Positions 46,733 through 59,842 of a stretch of DNA of 64,000 nucleotides are shown here, one piece after another. The stretch comes from Amborella trichopoda (Eukaryota; Streptophyta; Magnoliopsida; Amborellales; Amborellaceae). The position numbers and the translations under genes are program-made. Every line of letters starts with the position of its first letter. Within the stretch, counting starts at the first letter, position 1. Under the pieces are notes generated by a model. The model worked only from the letters and a program-made list of their open reading frames with translations. It was not told the origin of the DNA and did not search any database. The DNA lies in assembly GCF_000471905.2 (NCBI RefSeq), contig NW_006498469.1:881088-945087 (forward strand), read 5' to 3'.

Positions 46733-48500
46733 CCCTTGAGCTTCAAATCCATATTTTAGATTTAAAAAAAAAAATCTTATTTTTTTCTCATATTTATTTT
46801 CAGTAAATTAAAAAAATTAAAAAATTAAAAATAAAACTTTTAAGGTCTTTTCCTTTTGGTAAAAAAAGGAAAAAATCCATTTCTTTCCTAGATAAAAAAA
46901 GAAAAACGAGTAACAAATTTTCTTCCCTAGATAAATTTAGTAAAAAGTTTAAGGTCTTTTCCTTTTGGTAAAAAAGGGAAAAATCCACTGTTTCTTTCCT
47001 AGATAAAAAAAGAAAAAAACGAGTAACAAATTTTCGTCCCTAGATAAAATCCACTGTTTCTTTTTTTTTGAAAAAAGCCCGTCTTTTTGCTTTCTAGCTG
47101 TCCATGCCTCTTTGCATCTCCTCGCACCAATTTATTTGTTTGCCATTTCTTTCTTCCTTCTCAATAACAGCAGCGGGTCCACTTCAATAGAAAGTTGGTC
47201 CTTCATCAGTACCTTGCTCTTATCTTTCTTCTTGACATTCTACTGAGATTTTCTTGTGCATTGCGCTAACCTTGTTCGGATCTCTTCACGATTTCTTCAA
47301 AGGAAACTAAATTTTTTTATGTTTAATAGTTCACAGAAGGTCACGTTTTACAGTCCTTGTACTTATCTCTTCCCAATGGTTTAGCTTCTCATGCTTTATT
47401 GGCATCGCCACATTGCTAAGGTATTTTATTACCCATGTTTGCAAAAAACCCAATTTCCATACCACGAATTTAACGGTTGAACCATGCAAACCTGGGGCAC
47501 TCTCCACACGCATGACTTTCTAAATGTACTTGACACCAATTTGAATCATATTTGTAAGTTGTTTGGTGAAATCTCTCATCAAAGAAAATTTCTCACGGAA
47601 ACCTTTTCCGGAGAAGTACAAAAGTCCGATCTTTATTTTCCCACACAATTTCTTATTCTTTTTTGAGTAATGGTCTTATAAGATCCTCCCCCACCTATGT
47701 TTTAGGACCCCAAATGATCACCATTAAAGTTGGCATGGATCTGTAGAAAAGTTATCACATGGTTGTAAGACTTGACTTTTTTATGAATCCATGCCAAATT
47801 TAATGGTAATTCGTTGGGGTCCTACACACATGGGTAGGGGAAGGGTCCTATAGGATCAGTTATCTTCTTTTTTATCTCCCTCTCTTTCTCGCAACTCTAT
47901 CCTCTTCCCTCATTCTCTAAATAATAGTTCCATATAAACAAAGTAAAACAAAAAATCTTGCTTTCTCTGGTCACTTGTGCTTTGCATTGTCCTTCTTCTC
48001 GGATTTTCATTACAAAAGCTATTTTCAAGAGAAAAAAAAAAATTTTTGTTTTGGTGATAAGCACTTGCCTTGCCTTTTTGCTTACTTCATTAAAATTTCA
48101 CGTCCCCCATTCCTTTCACTCGGATTATTTAGTTTTACACTTCTTCCACATGTTAAACTGAAATTTTTTCTTTCCTAGACATAAAAGAAAAAAGAGAGAG
48201 AGGATTTTCTCTTATCTTCTTTTTTTAGACTAGAATTTCTATTTCCTCTTTTAGATCTTATCTTTTCTCTTAAATCTGTATATTCATTAGAACATTATTT
48301 ATTTTCTTTATATCATCTTTAGAAGCAACCTTTATTTTCATTAGAGCATTTTTTATCTTTTTTAAGTGCATCTTTATTTTTTAAGAAAGCATTTTTTCTT
48401 TTTAGAATCATTTTTATATTGTTTTTTATATAGCTAAAAAAACAAAAAGCAAAAAACTAAGATAAAAAAAGAAGATTTTTGTTGCATAATTTTCTAGTCA
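46733..48500 (+). other. G3 leader with a 109-base tandem duplication
   Basis: This is untranslated leader. A 109-base unit starting AAGGTCTTTTCC is repeated at 46842-46950 and 46951-47058. The remainder is A/T-rich with long T runs and CT-rich stretches. No domain is present; the 60- to 67-codon frames are not conserved. Confidence 0.7.
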
Positions 48501-51500
48501 CGTCTGTAGTTCATGGTGACTCAGATACTGAGTCTATTGAGCCATCTAGGCATTCAAGGATGACTAGACCCACATGACTTTATGGTTTAGTTCCCTAGGC
48601 CGACCTTGTCTCAGGTTAGCCGAGATCGGGTTCTAGTGGGTTCATTGTCCCACACCCAAGGTTAAACATAGCTAACCCATATGTAAGTCAACTGAGCCGT
48701 GCAGTCCAACAGGTCTACATGGCCCAAGGCACCCTCAATAATCCAGGTATTTGACCCGGGTCTAAAGGACCCAGTTTGGACCCACCTTCATATCTAGGTT
48801 TAAGTTTAGCGGAGACACTAAAGGGAGCACTTCTCATGAAACTTTGGTTCTAGGGGACATGCCGCCCAATCAGTAGCTCAAAGCCATTTATCTTCCAAGT
48901 TTACGGGAGATGTCGCCTAACTAGAGTCGCATTACCCACAAATGCCTAAGTCAAAAGGAAGTACCACTAAACCGGCAGCTCACCCCATATCATCATCAAA
49001 GTCTAAGAGTGATGCTGCCCAACTAGGGGCACACCACCCACATATGTCTATCTCTAGAGTTGATGCTGCCCAACAGGGGGCGCACCATCCACCTCCACAA
49101 AAGTCCAAGTCTAAGGGAGTTGCTGCTGAAATTACACTATCGGCACCACCCTAGCTCCCCCTAACGCGCCTGACCCACATGGTCAAGTAGACCCGAGTCT
49201 ACCTCTTCAATATGAGAGTATGGTCCAGTCACGTTGGGATCCTCAAAAGACACATTCTAGGGGCTCTAATACTCAGAATCCGAGCTGTAATAGTTCACCC
49301 AACAAGCGCATGCACCCTGAGTTCCATCAGGTTGATCAAGAACTCCCCGAGTTCTATGACACCTTTTCATTTGAGAGGCTCAAGAAGTTGCCTTTAGTCA
49401 AGGTCTTCTTCAGGTGTGTTGGTCCTATTGAGCCAGACGCCCCACTTAGGGCATCGAGTCATCGGTCAGGTAATAGTCAGATAACCTCTTTAGCCCATGA
49501 CCAACAAAGTCATGTGCGTTCACTGCCAATCTGCTCATCCTCGAACTCCTGTAGATCCGTCTTGACCACGGGACTATCCATCACATGGTCAGTCCAGACC
49601 TGACCCTCCATAAGTTATGTATAGTCATCCACCGGTGCAGCCTCTTCAGGCCGACCCAGTTCCATACCATCAGTCACAAACGGCCTATTCGGCTCTTGTT
49701 CCAACTCAGTATTCCCATGTCAGCCATACTAGTCCACTTCATACCCTCCTGCTGTAGTCCCTGCCTTTAGTTGCTCATACCTGGGATATCCTATGCACCA
49801 GGCCCATGCTATCCATTTCTAGGCCCCAACACCTACTTATCAGCCTTCGGCTCCTCCAATCTAGGTCGGTCCTCGGACTTACCCATACTATTCTCCAGCT
49901 CAGGTGCCTCTGCCTACGCCTATTCCATACCCAGCTTAGCTCAGACCTCTTTTCCTTTGTTAGCACCTAACATGGCTCCAACCATCTCGTAGGCTCGGCT
50001 TACATCTTGTCCGGTGCATCCCATATCAGCTGCATCCCTTGCACCATAAATTATGCTATTAGCTCTAAGAAACCAAGTGACTCCTGAGTCAGTTGGGCTA
50101 GCTCAACTGAAAGGTGAATTAACCACATTTAAAGAGACCCTGACTAAGATCGAAATTCTAAATATACTCCCACTATGTTCTTATGTCAAGGACGCTCTCG
50201 AGGATGTCGAACGCCTTCCTCTGGGTTTTGTGTTCTCGAAGTTTGAAAACAAGTTCAGTGGGAAGGGTGACTCTGATAATCATGTCATCGCTTACCTGTT
50301 GAGTGTTCCAGCATTAGACTACAAAGCGTGCCTTCTAAAGGCGATGTTTTAATACACTCTCTCTAGACCACCTTTAACGTGGTTTTGAGAAGTAATCTCC
50401 TAGTAGCCTGACCAGAGTCTTGACAAATTGTTTTGGCAATGTGTCGAACAACATCAAGGGACCAAGCAAAAACCAATGACCCTCAGGGAGTTGGTTGCAA
50501 CCAAACATAACGTTGGCGAGTTGTTCCGTGACTTTGCTAATCGATTCCGGGAATTCGTATCAGAGATAATTGATTGCACAATTCCCAGACCTCTCAGATG
50601 ATCATGTGCTTGGAGAATTCCTAAATATAGTGCATGAATTTCTTCAGTCATGGATTGCAACCTTGGTCATTTCAACAGATGATAGATCAAGTTGCTTTCT
50701 ACGAAAGGTCAAATCACCGCCAATGCAAAGTTTGAGAACTCGAAAGTGGCCGTGCCATCACAAGCTAAACCAAGGAACAATTATAACAACAATCACAGAA
50801 AGAACAGCCCAGGGGCACTAGTAGGACCAATAACTTCAAACTCGATAATAACGCAAATACTGAAAACAGGTGGCCCTTTCTAGAACTTAACCTTCCACCA
50901 CTACAGGAAACCCTCTTTGCGATATTAACTAAGATCCTGCAAGGGGGGGCTCACTGTTCTTCACGACCTTGTTCAACCAAAAGATGACATTAAAGACAAA
51001 TCAAAATGTTGTGGATACCATAGAAACCACACCCATAACACTGAAGATTGTTATAACTTAAAGCGCATCATTCGGGAACTCCTAGCACTGAATACTGTTA
51101 TAATTTAAAGTACATCATCTAAAAACTCCTAGATAAACGTGTTATCAACCATACTCCCACCGATGCACTGGTGGAGGCCTCTAATAAGAAGATAGGAATA
51201 TTTGTCAACTTACTCCCGAATGGCAGCAAGAAAGTTAAAATTGAATCCCCAAGGAGGTCGGCTAAGTTTTCATTGTGATGATTGAAGATAAGTCACTCAG
51301 GGGAGACATTAAAGTGTAAAACCATAAGAATACCCAAGGAAATCTCCCAGTTTCACCTTGAGATCATGCCATCTTCAAATACAAAGAAGTCGTAGTCGAT
51401 CAAGATCCATACATAAAACATGATTTCAAATAATTGGGACACACTTCATCGCAAGATGAAAAAGTTGAAAATCCAAGAGACTCTAGACCTGGCAGCATCG

Positions 51501-51660
51501 TCGTGGCCAATAAAAACCCGACCATCTCACGAGGAGAGAAAGCCACCTTGATGGTCGACACTCAGGGAGAAAGACTCAGGAATCTTCCCAAAGTTGATCA
51601 AAATCCCAATATGCCCAAGAACACACCAAAGGAACAAGAAATGGACATTGTTGAGCCTAT
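48501..51660 (+). pseudogene. G3 gag (broken)
   Basis: The start corresponding to the G1 gag start has ACG in place of ATG near 48501. The N-terminal part has imperfect repeats coding for DAAQxGAHHP (48942-49154 and upstream), then Pro/Ser/Tyr-rich sequence. The gag domain at 50053-50560 shows ERLPLGFVFSKFENKFSGKG, MTLRELVATKHNVGELFRDF and NRFREF. A zinc-knuckle-like motif CGYHRNHTHNTEDC lies near 51009-51050. Frameshifts and stops occur throughout. The product would have formed the retrotransposon particle. Confidence 0.82.
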
Positions 51661-51699
51661 CACACAGTAAAAATTGCCAGCTCATCTCAATAAAACTCC

Positions 51700-53110
51700 A
51701 GCATCCATTTCTATCGTGGATCTAATGAAGAACTAGCCCATGCATCGGGCTCAAATTGAAGACGTACTGGAAAGGACTCATGTCCCTACCTCTACTAGAC
51801 CCGAAGAGCTGAGCAGTATGATCAACCTTTTATTGACATTGACTCCCATTACATTTACCGATGATCATATAACTCTGGGGTTCAATCGTTTTTACACCCA
51901 TCCACTTTATATCACTGTTTCATGAGTGGTTATGAGATCAAGAGAGTGATGGTTGACAATGGGATATCTCTGAACATCTATCTCCTGAAAATTATTATAA
52001 GAATAGGGTTATCACAAACAGACATTGAGGCTTCAAACATCTAAGTTGTAGCCTATGATGGGGCTTAAAGAGAAACATTAGGGATCATCCCTCTCACTCT
52101 TAAGATTGGGCCAGTGGTCCAAATAGTGAGGTTTTATGTCATTGACATTGAACCTTCCTTCAATCTACTCATTGGTAGGCCATGGCTACCGGAATCTTGT
52201 TGTGGCCTCCACTTTTCACTAATGACTGAAGTTCCCTACTTTTAGAGGAGTGGCTCGTGTACATTCAGATGTGGTCAAGTAGAAAAAGAGGAACTCTCTA
52301 AGAAATTGAATATCCAAGAGATCACACTCTAACATATAAGGAAAACTACACCATGATCCATGTAACGCAGGAAGAATTATCTCCTAAGACATTTAATGAC
52401 TGCAAACTGTCTGAGAAATTGAATATTTGTTGTAGTTATTACGACTTCAGTTTATACACAACAGGAAATATGTTATTGGCTCAAGGGTACTACCTCGGTT
52501 CTAGCCTTGAAAAAAATGGGCAAGGTGTTGTTGAGGCAATTACTTATTCCCCTCAAGCTAAAATAGACATTGATGATTGAAGAGGGTTAGGTTGCACACT
52601 TTCTAAGCTTCAATGCAAACTCAAATCTTCTCGGCATCCAAGCTTTACTCTTGTAGGAATTCAAGATCTTAACCACTAAAAGACCGAATCTCTTTCAAAA
52701 CCGAAGGTCATAATTGAAATTCCTCTAGAGGAAGAGCCATTAGAATGACAATGTTCTCGACTTACACTTGAAGTCCATATTGTGGTTACCACCTCCTCGG
52801 CTCCTAAGCAAACTAGGGCAATTAGTGAAAATTGGAGCATCACTCCCCTATCTATTGAATCGGTCAAGGGGATAGAACGACACTTTCAAGTCCATGTGCC
52901 AAAAAACAAGTTGGCGCAGGATGTCTAAACGAGCATCCTGCGCGAAACCTCTCTAGTACCATCACCTCTTCGATTGTAGAAAATTCAGTCAAGACCCTTG
53001 ACAAACCCAGTGAAAACTTATATGAATTCAAGGAAGAAAATGAAACAAATGAGGATTCACCTACCGATGAAAATTTTGAGGTAGATGAAGAACCTCTCAC
53101 TGAGGACCTC
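51700..53110 (+). pseudogene. G3 protease and PR-RT linker (broken)
   Basis: IEDVLERTHV and LGFNRFYTHPLYI parallel the sequence before the G1 protease. The active site reads VDNGISLNI near 51950 (DNGAS in G1), with the catalytic Asp at 51955-51957, followed by VAYDGA, IVRFYVIDIEPSFN and IGRPWL. Single-base changes introduce several stops and at least one frameshift lies between FNRF and VDNG. The acidic linker (DEENEDS-type, about 53020-53110) then leads into reverse transcriptase. Confidence 0.82.
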
Positions 53111-54476
53111 ATGTTCCAAGTTGAGCAGTTTAAGACAATATTCGACGGTAGTCCTACTGCTATTGTCAACGAGACCTTGGAAATCAATTTGGGAACTGAG
53201 AAAGATCCGAAGATCATGAGAATTGGAAGCACTCTGTCATCAGAAGAACAAGGCAAGATGATCACCCTCTTAAAAGAATACATCAACATATTGACCTTGT
53301 CCTATGAAGATATACCTAGCTTAAATCCAGAATTGGTACAACAACATCTTGTATTCCATGAAGGGGTAAGAGCCGTCAAACAGAAACTACGTCAACAAAA
53401 GCCTTATTTGGAGCTAAAGATAAAAGAAGATATTGATAAGTTTTTAAAGGCAAAGTTCATCTTACCTATGGACTATCTAGATTGGTTAGTCAACATCGTG
53501 TAATACCTAAGAAAGATGGGAGACGAAGAGTTTGTATTGACTACAAGGACCTGAACAAAGCCCATTCTAAGGACAAATTTTCTCTTCCAAATATAGATGC
53601 CCTAGTTGATAGCACTACTGAACACCATATGCTATCCTTCATGGATGGTTTCTCTAGCTACAATCAAATCCTCATGGCAAACAAAGAATTCCTTCATCAC
53701 ACAATGGGGGACATATTGCTATAGAGTCATGCCTTTCGAACTTAAAAATATTGGGGCAACCTACTAGAGGGCCATGACAATTATATTTCATAATTTGATA
53801 CAAGACATCATGGAAGACTATGTGGATGACATCCTAGTCAATTTCGAAACTCGGGATGCCCACCTTTCCAATTTGAAAAGAATTCTTGACCGACTTCGAG
53901 AGCATCAACTAAAGCTGAATCCTCAGAAGTACGCCTTCAGTGTCAAATCTGGCAAGCTGCTTGGCTACATTATGAGCCAAAGAGGAATAGAAGTGGACCC
54001 AATGAAAATTAGGGCTGTCTTAGAAATGCCAGTTCCCAAAAATATTCAAGAACTTCGTGGGTTGTAAGGTAGAATCCAGGCTATCTAGAAATTTATATCC
54101 CAATTAGTTGAAAAATGTGGTCCATTCAATCGTCTATTAAAGAAGGACACCCCCTTTATCTGGGATGAGTCATGTCAACAAGCCTTTGGTTGTATAAGGG
54201 AGTACCTTTGTAACCCACCGATCTTGAGTCCATTTGATCCCAACAAACCTCTATTCCTTTACCTTACCATGATAGATAAGACAATGGGGGCAACGTTAGG
54301 GCAATATGATGACCAAAGAAAATAGAAGACCGTCTAATATATAAGTAAGACAATGGTCGACTATGAAATGCGATACTTAGATGTGGAAAAACATTGTCTG
54401 ACCTTAACGTAGTCAACTCAAAAGCAGAAGCATTATGTATTATCTCATACAATCAAGCTGATATCCAAAAAGCAAA
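53111..54476 (+). pseudogene. G3 reverse transcriptase and start of RNase H
   Basis: Three consecutive frames carry the enzyme. 53111-53503 has FKTIFDGSP, LVQQHLVFHEG and LDWLVNIV. 53482-53724 has VIPKKDGRRRVCIDYKDLN and FMDGFSSYNQI. 53774-54067 has MTIIFHNL, YVDDILV (YVDD intact at 53819-53830), LNPQKYAF and MSQRGIEVDP. The connection and first RNase H follow (NPPILSPFDP, LFLYLTM, MGATLGQYDD, YISKTMVDYEMRY) with one stop each in several places. Similarity ends at 54476, where unrelated sequence begins. It is the best-preserved coding region of G3 but not intact. Confidence 0.88.
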
Positions 54477-55751
54477 ATGATTTCACAAAATCAAGATAAA
54501 AAAATTTTCACTTAAAAAGAACAACAATATAGGATAATTATGCAAGACAATGACAATTATGGTGCAAATAGAATAAGTAGAAAATCCCTAAATTAAAAAC
54601 CACCAAAATGCATGCAATTGTTTTATAAACCTTCACTCAAACAGTTGGTGTGTGCACAACGGTTTTCAATATTCCATACAAGATGTCCACCAACTTCAGT
54701 AGCCTGAGATGAACGAAAGAAGAGCAGCGCTATCATTATCAGCAGTAAAAAACAAGTATTTTATCCTTCTCTTCAAAGTTTGATTCTGAGCAAGTCAAAA
54801 CAAGTATTTCATTCCATCTTCAAAGATTGATTTTCCAATTTCTAAGCACTAAATTTCAGCAACATTTATGTGTGTGTCTCTCTAAAATTTTAGCAATAAC
54901 TCTATCTCTCTCTAAAATTAGAGCAACAATACAAAATAAATGCGTTGTATCTTTCTTTCGATCACTATTTTTTAGGAAATTTTCTCTCACTTCAAGTATT
55001 GATTCTCAACAGAGAAAACAAATATAGATGTAATATCTTAAAAAAGAGAAAAAGAAAAAAGCAATTCCAGATGCTTTTTTTTTTTTTGGTGATATTGGAC
55101 GCTTTTTTAGAAAAGATTATATGATGTTTAACACCATCCAACAAAGAAATATCGTACAAAGAAGATGAAAACTTGCTAGCCCAAGTAATTGTGAAACCAA
55201 GTAAAACAGAGTACGCAACACAGAGAAAACATATAAGGACACGGTTTCTATCCGGCCAGCCTGCATATTGTAGAACTGCGAGCTTGGCAATAAATATATT
55301 TTCTAAGTATAATTTGATCCTAAATTTTAGAGAATATATAATCTTTAACATGGAGATTATGAATATGAAAAAAATAATTGAAAACTAGAAATATTAATTA
55401 TATTAAGAAAACATTTGGACTATTAATTACAATGGGTTTTATTAGATGGACCACCTATTTACATCTATCTTTAAGTTGGATGCTTTATATCTCTGGAGCG
55501 CATATTGTGAAAATGCAGTGCAGCCCGAATGAAACAGTTTTCCAACATATAATTGTGACCCAAACAAAAAAGCACGATAACTCTAACGGATGGTCAAGAG
55601 ACGAAAATTTATGGGCTTATACAAGCCTTCCAAAGATATGATCAGAGATAAGCGAAGAAGGAACTCACGGCTAACATAGCACGGGATTGTTGTGAGCACA
55701 TAATAGATAATGGAAAAATTACGGCGGCACCAAGAACGTTACAACAGCCCG
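54477..55751. other. Unclassified stretch after G3
   Basis: No element or gene can be named. A minus-strand frame of 119 codons (55351-54992) includes a hydrophobic stretch that could be a membrane segment but has no recognised family. Poly-T and CT-rich stretches occur. Part of it may be the interior of the minus-strand element whose LTR lies at 55764. Confidence 0.4.
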
Positions 55752-55763
55752 CTTTGATACCAA
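55752..55763 (-). other. Primer binding site of the LTR at 55764
   Basis: CTTTGATACCAA on + reads TTGGTATCAAAG on the minus strand, a copia-type site abutting the LTR. Confidence 0.65.
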
Positions 55764-56221
55764 TGTTGAACTTTTGAGGGGAGGTATTGATGGCAGTGTT
55801 GTTAGACTATAATCGCAGAGAGCATGGTTTTTCCATAATTTTTGAGAACTCTTAGTTTTTCTCTCTGTGCCTCTCCATAGCCATGAAACCCTAACTTATA
55901 GAGGGATGGAAGGAGGCCATTCTCCAACGATCTGCTTTCCTTCTTGGAATATCTGACATGGTAGCCTTATTTATCGAGGAGATGGGTAGCTATCTATTAT
56001 CTGTTGAAAAAAGCCTTTTGTCTCTCTAAAAAGGATTTTAGTGATAAAAATTAAAAATACATAGTATTTTTAGATAAATATTAATTACATCAAGAGAGAA
56101 AAATATGGTACATGTGAGGCCCTATGGCCACCCACACATAACAACGGTTGATAAATATTAATCACATTAAGAGAGAAAAATATGGCACATGTGAGATCCT
56201 ACAGCCACATATGTACCAACA
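55764..56221 (-). repeat. Copia-type LTR (458 bases), unpaired
   Basis: The minus strand starts TGTTGGTACATATG and ends AGTTCAACA, followed by the primer binding site, so it is the 5' LTR of a minus-strand element. A 77-base unit beginning GATAAATATTAAT is tandemly duplicated (56073 and 56150). No partner LTR is found in the window. Confidence 0.55.
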
Positions 56222-57540
56222 ATTAGTCAAAGAGGTTGTTGAGATATGATAAGTAAGGTTCACACATAAGAAGATGTAGAGTGATGGAGAAAGCAAAAAA
56301 GATGAGCATATAATAGGGTAGGAGCTGAGGCAGCACCATTCTTGAAGTGGAATGAAGAAGTGGTGGAGAGTTAGTTGTAAAGATGGATGGAAGGGTAAAC
56401 TTAAATAAGCATATCCATGTAAATCCAAATATTAGCTTCTTATTCTTTGCTCTTTGTGGAAGAAGATTTCGAAGTTTTGGACCCTTATGCACATGAAGAT
56501 TGCAGAGAGAATCACATCAAAAAGCATACCACATCAACTCTCTCTTTCATGAGTTGAAAAATGGAGTAGTTGTCACGGTATCACATTACAACATCAGCAC
56601 AAGTGGTCCGTAGAGGGTGAAAATTGAGGGCGCACAACCCTTTCCATACTTTTGACTTCCAATTGTCTAGGTCAAGTGAACCTATTGCACGCACATTGTG
56701 GTACCGTTCATTTAGAAAATAGAGGGCGGATACGAATCGACAAACAAACTATCGAATGGTCTCGTGTAGGAACCAGACTACGAATAGGAAAATAAACAAG
56801 TCTATCTTGGCTTATACTTCTGTGTCGTTCCCTGCTTGATGTAATGGACCAGCACTTTGTGGTGGTATTTGTTTTGCCCATCCTATTAATCACAACCAAA
56901 AGTTCTAAACTTGGGTTTAGCTCTTGAAATAGATGGTCAATCGTCCACCTGCAGGTCTATCCATATTTAATTTCCTTAATTTTATATAGGGAATATTCGT
57001 CGCTAGTTAAGGTTCATATGAGTGACAACTTTTTATGGGAGACTATCTCTACGTCATTTCTGGTAAATTTTAGGGCTAATAAATTAGCGCATAAACTTTG
57101 TTGTCTTTTTATTAGGGGTCGTTTGGATCCTAGAGTAAACGAAACATGGTTTTGTATAACCATATTATCCCACAAAAAAACATGTTTGGCAACTTTTTGG
57201 ATGTTTTCTGTAATCAAGAAAGAAGGCCAAAACATGGGTATACAAAACAAAGAAAAAAATTGAGTTATCCAAAATATTATTTTGTGTAAGCATGAAAAGA
57301 AGGAATACAACATGTCACAATACTATTTTCACACACCAGAGCTGCCCACTTTATTAAATACAATTAATTATGTGTAACATCCACACAAATTAGAGAGAGA
57401 AACCACATCAAATTTTAAGTTTTAGAGAAAAAGTATCTTAAATTTTTAAAAAAAGAAACTATATCAAAGTTTAGAGAGAGAAACTATCACAAATTTTTAG
57501 AGAGAGAAACTATATCAAATTTCAAGTTTTAGAGAAACTG
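56222..57540. other. Unclassified stretch with an AG-rich short repeat
   Basis: No gene or element is recognised in 56222-57360. At 57380-57540 a loose repeat of TTAGAGAGAGAAACTATATC with AAATTTTAAGTTTTAGAGAAA occurs about four times. The 99- and 88-codon frames on the minus strand resemble nothing known. Confidence 0.45.
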
Positions 57541-59570
57541 TGAAAGAAAGACCTATGTGATCTTTTGGCAGAGAAATACAATTTTTGTTTTTTAATAATA
57601 ATCACCCCTTATAATTTTGGCAACAAGATCACTCACAGATGGTCTTATTACAAACAATAGAAATTCCTAAAAAAAAAAAATAGTATATTAATAAAATAAA
57701 TCTCAATTACTTGATGCCAATCATAAAACCTAATACTGAGCTCGAGAATATAAAATAAAGAACAAACAACTAAAAGAAAACATGCCAGTTATTACCTCAA
57801 CTGGGCTTTTTACACCCTACATCGAGTCACCACATTCAATGACGCGGGATCTGTGGACTAGCTTCAATCCCGAACCGGGAAAGCTTATTTCGACCACACT
57901 AGGTAACCACTTCTTAAAATCTCTACTAAACCTTAACCCCCAAACTTAAGCCCCCTCTAATTTTTCCAACCCTTAGAATTAACTTAGGTTTAGAGAGGAG
58001 AGAAAGTACCACCTAAAATTTGGAGAGAGAAAATTAGAGAGACAAAGATGGAGGAGAGAGATTATGGGAGAGAGAGAGGTTATGAGAGAGAGAGAGAGGT
58101 TGTGGGAGATTGGGGAAGAGCACCCCTATTTATAGTGAATATTTAGGTTTAGGATTTCTTAGGGTTTTTCCATAGTTTGTCTCTTTCATGAGATTGAATC
58201 TGGACAGTTGATCAAGGTGACTTGTGGGGTGAGAGATCTGAGCCATTCATTCCACAGATGGGCCATCAATATTATGGAAAGTACTTGAACCATTTTCCCA
58301 TCAATATATTTAAATAAAATAAATATCATGTATTCCATAAAATTGCATGATCCATGTCACATATTCCATAAGGATATGTCAAATATTATCAACTAAATAA
58401 ATACTACCAAATATAAATAAGATAAGATCAATATTTAATATTAATTCAAATTGACCATATCTCTTTAAAACAAACTTGCTATAAAACAGATAAAGCCATG
58501 GTCAATTTTTCCCTTCCAAGATTTGACCACATGCCACAAATCAAACTTATATTATCTTAAAAACTTGAACATAAAGTAAACAAGAGAAACCAAAGAGGGT
58601 GGGGCGTGCCACCCTTTTGTGGCACATGTGGGGCCCCATCCACATGCCACATGATGGGCCCATGCACACTACGTGCCCCCAAAGAATTTTTATAAAAATA
58701 TATTATTTTAAGATTGAATAAAACAATTTAAAATATATATTTAAATTTTTATAACTTTATAATAACAATAACTGTATTTTTATAAGTCCAAAAATCACAA
58801 ATAAAATATTGAGAGATTCAAAAAAATTCAAATAATAAAAGTAAAATCATTTCAATAATAAAATGAATACAATTAAATTAATATGATGGGAAACATATCC
58901 ATATGGTTTTAGGAATCTAATTTGTAATGATGGAGTACTCCACCTTCAACTGTGGACTACAAACTAGACTAGATTTATCGAACTGACCCAGTGTTTCTCA
59001 TGACCCACAGTCCAAGCAGAGGCTCATTAGCAGGTCACCAAAGTCAGGTCGATGAATCAAGGGGTCGCAATCCTAGTCTGTGGATTACAGGTCCTCCTTT
59101 AGAGAAGAGTCAAGGTCACCACGACCTGATTCGACCACAGCTCTATGACGCATAGGGGTATATCTCGCACATGCATACGCTTCACCCAAAGGTGGATATC
59201 TGGCTTTCCCGAACGATCTATCAATATGCATGCCGTGTGATGGAACATGGATGAGGTTTTTGGCCCCCGTCTTAGCAGGCCTACCATCACACACAAGGGT
59301 CACACAGTGCCTCGGCTCTCTAATCTAGGCATAAGCTCCGACCTCATCAAGGGCTAACCTAAAACCCTCCGCGGTTAATTCTTTATGCTCAGGTACATTG
59401 GGGTTTTCCAACCGTCTGGCTTAGATCGATAAGCACAGTTTGGTATAAGCAAACATCATTTGCTTAGTATGGTCCTCGAGGGCCAACCTCCCACTGAGTT
59501 TAAGTTTCACTATAATGAAAGTATTTCAATACACACTCATAAGGCCTTTAAAGGCCACATAAACTCAACA
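57541..59570 (-). repeat. 3' LTR of C3 (2030 bases)
   Basis: Runs from TGAAAGAAAGACC to AAACTCAACA on +. The minus-strand start TGTTGAGTTTATGTGGCC and overall length match the C2 LTRs (2019 and 2155 bases). The TATA box on minus is at 58127-58134. The left edge is set by alignment with the end of the C2 LTR and could be off by a few bases. Confidence 0.8.
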
Positions 59571-59690
59571 TCTTTCACTTGGCCTTTGAATGCCTTTAAA
59601 GGCCACATAAACTCAACATCTTTCACTTGGCCTTTGAATGCCTTTAAAGGCCACATAAACTCAACATCTTTCACTTGGCCTTTGAAGGAC
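59545..59690. repeat. 48-base triplication across the C3 LTR/polypurine-tract border
   Basis: The unit CCTTTAAAGGCCACATAAAC followed by TCAACATCTTTCACTTGG and CCTTTGAATG occurs three times, with ACTCAACA ending at 59570, 59618 and 59666. Each unit contains one LTR terminus and one polypurine tract (minus strand AAGTGAAAGA then TGTTGAG). Confidence 0.9.
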
Positions 59691-59842
59691 TTACATTCTC
59701 TCTTCCTCACTTTCTTTCATCTCCATCTCTCTTACATGTCTTACAAAAAGATTTTGGACAACTCCCTTAGTCAGAGGGTCTGCAATCATCAAATCTGTAG
59801 ATATGTAGCTGATCTCGATCTCTTTCAATCTTAGATCATTTC

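Larger units (their letters stand above)
45562..54476 (+). mobile_element. G3: Tat-lineage Ty3/gypsy element, 3' truncated
   Basis: A 5' LTR, primer binding site, long leader, gag, protease, reverse transcriptase and the start of RNase H follow in the order seen in G1, with closely similar motifs. Coding similarity stops at about 54476; the second RNase H, integrase and 3' LTR are absent. The left flank is family B copy 2. All coding parts contain stops and frameshifts. Confidence 0.88.

Noticed and set aside
52864-53289. 141-codon minus-strand frame
   Set aside because: It is a shadow of the G3 linker and reverse-transcriptase start, which is on the + strand.
54992-55351. 119-codon minus-strand frame with a hydrophobic stretch as a membrane protein gene
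   Set aside because: No family resemblance, A/T-rich codons and poly-K/F runs; it looks like chance.
57110-57130. hAT- or Tourist-like MITE end GGGGTCGTTTGG
   Set aside because: No inverted partner or target duplication was found nearby.
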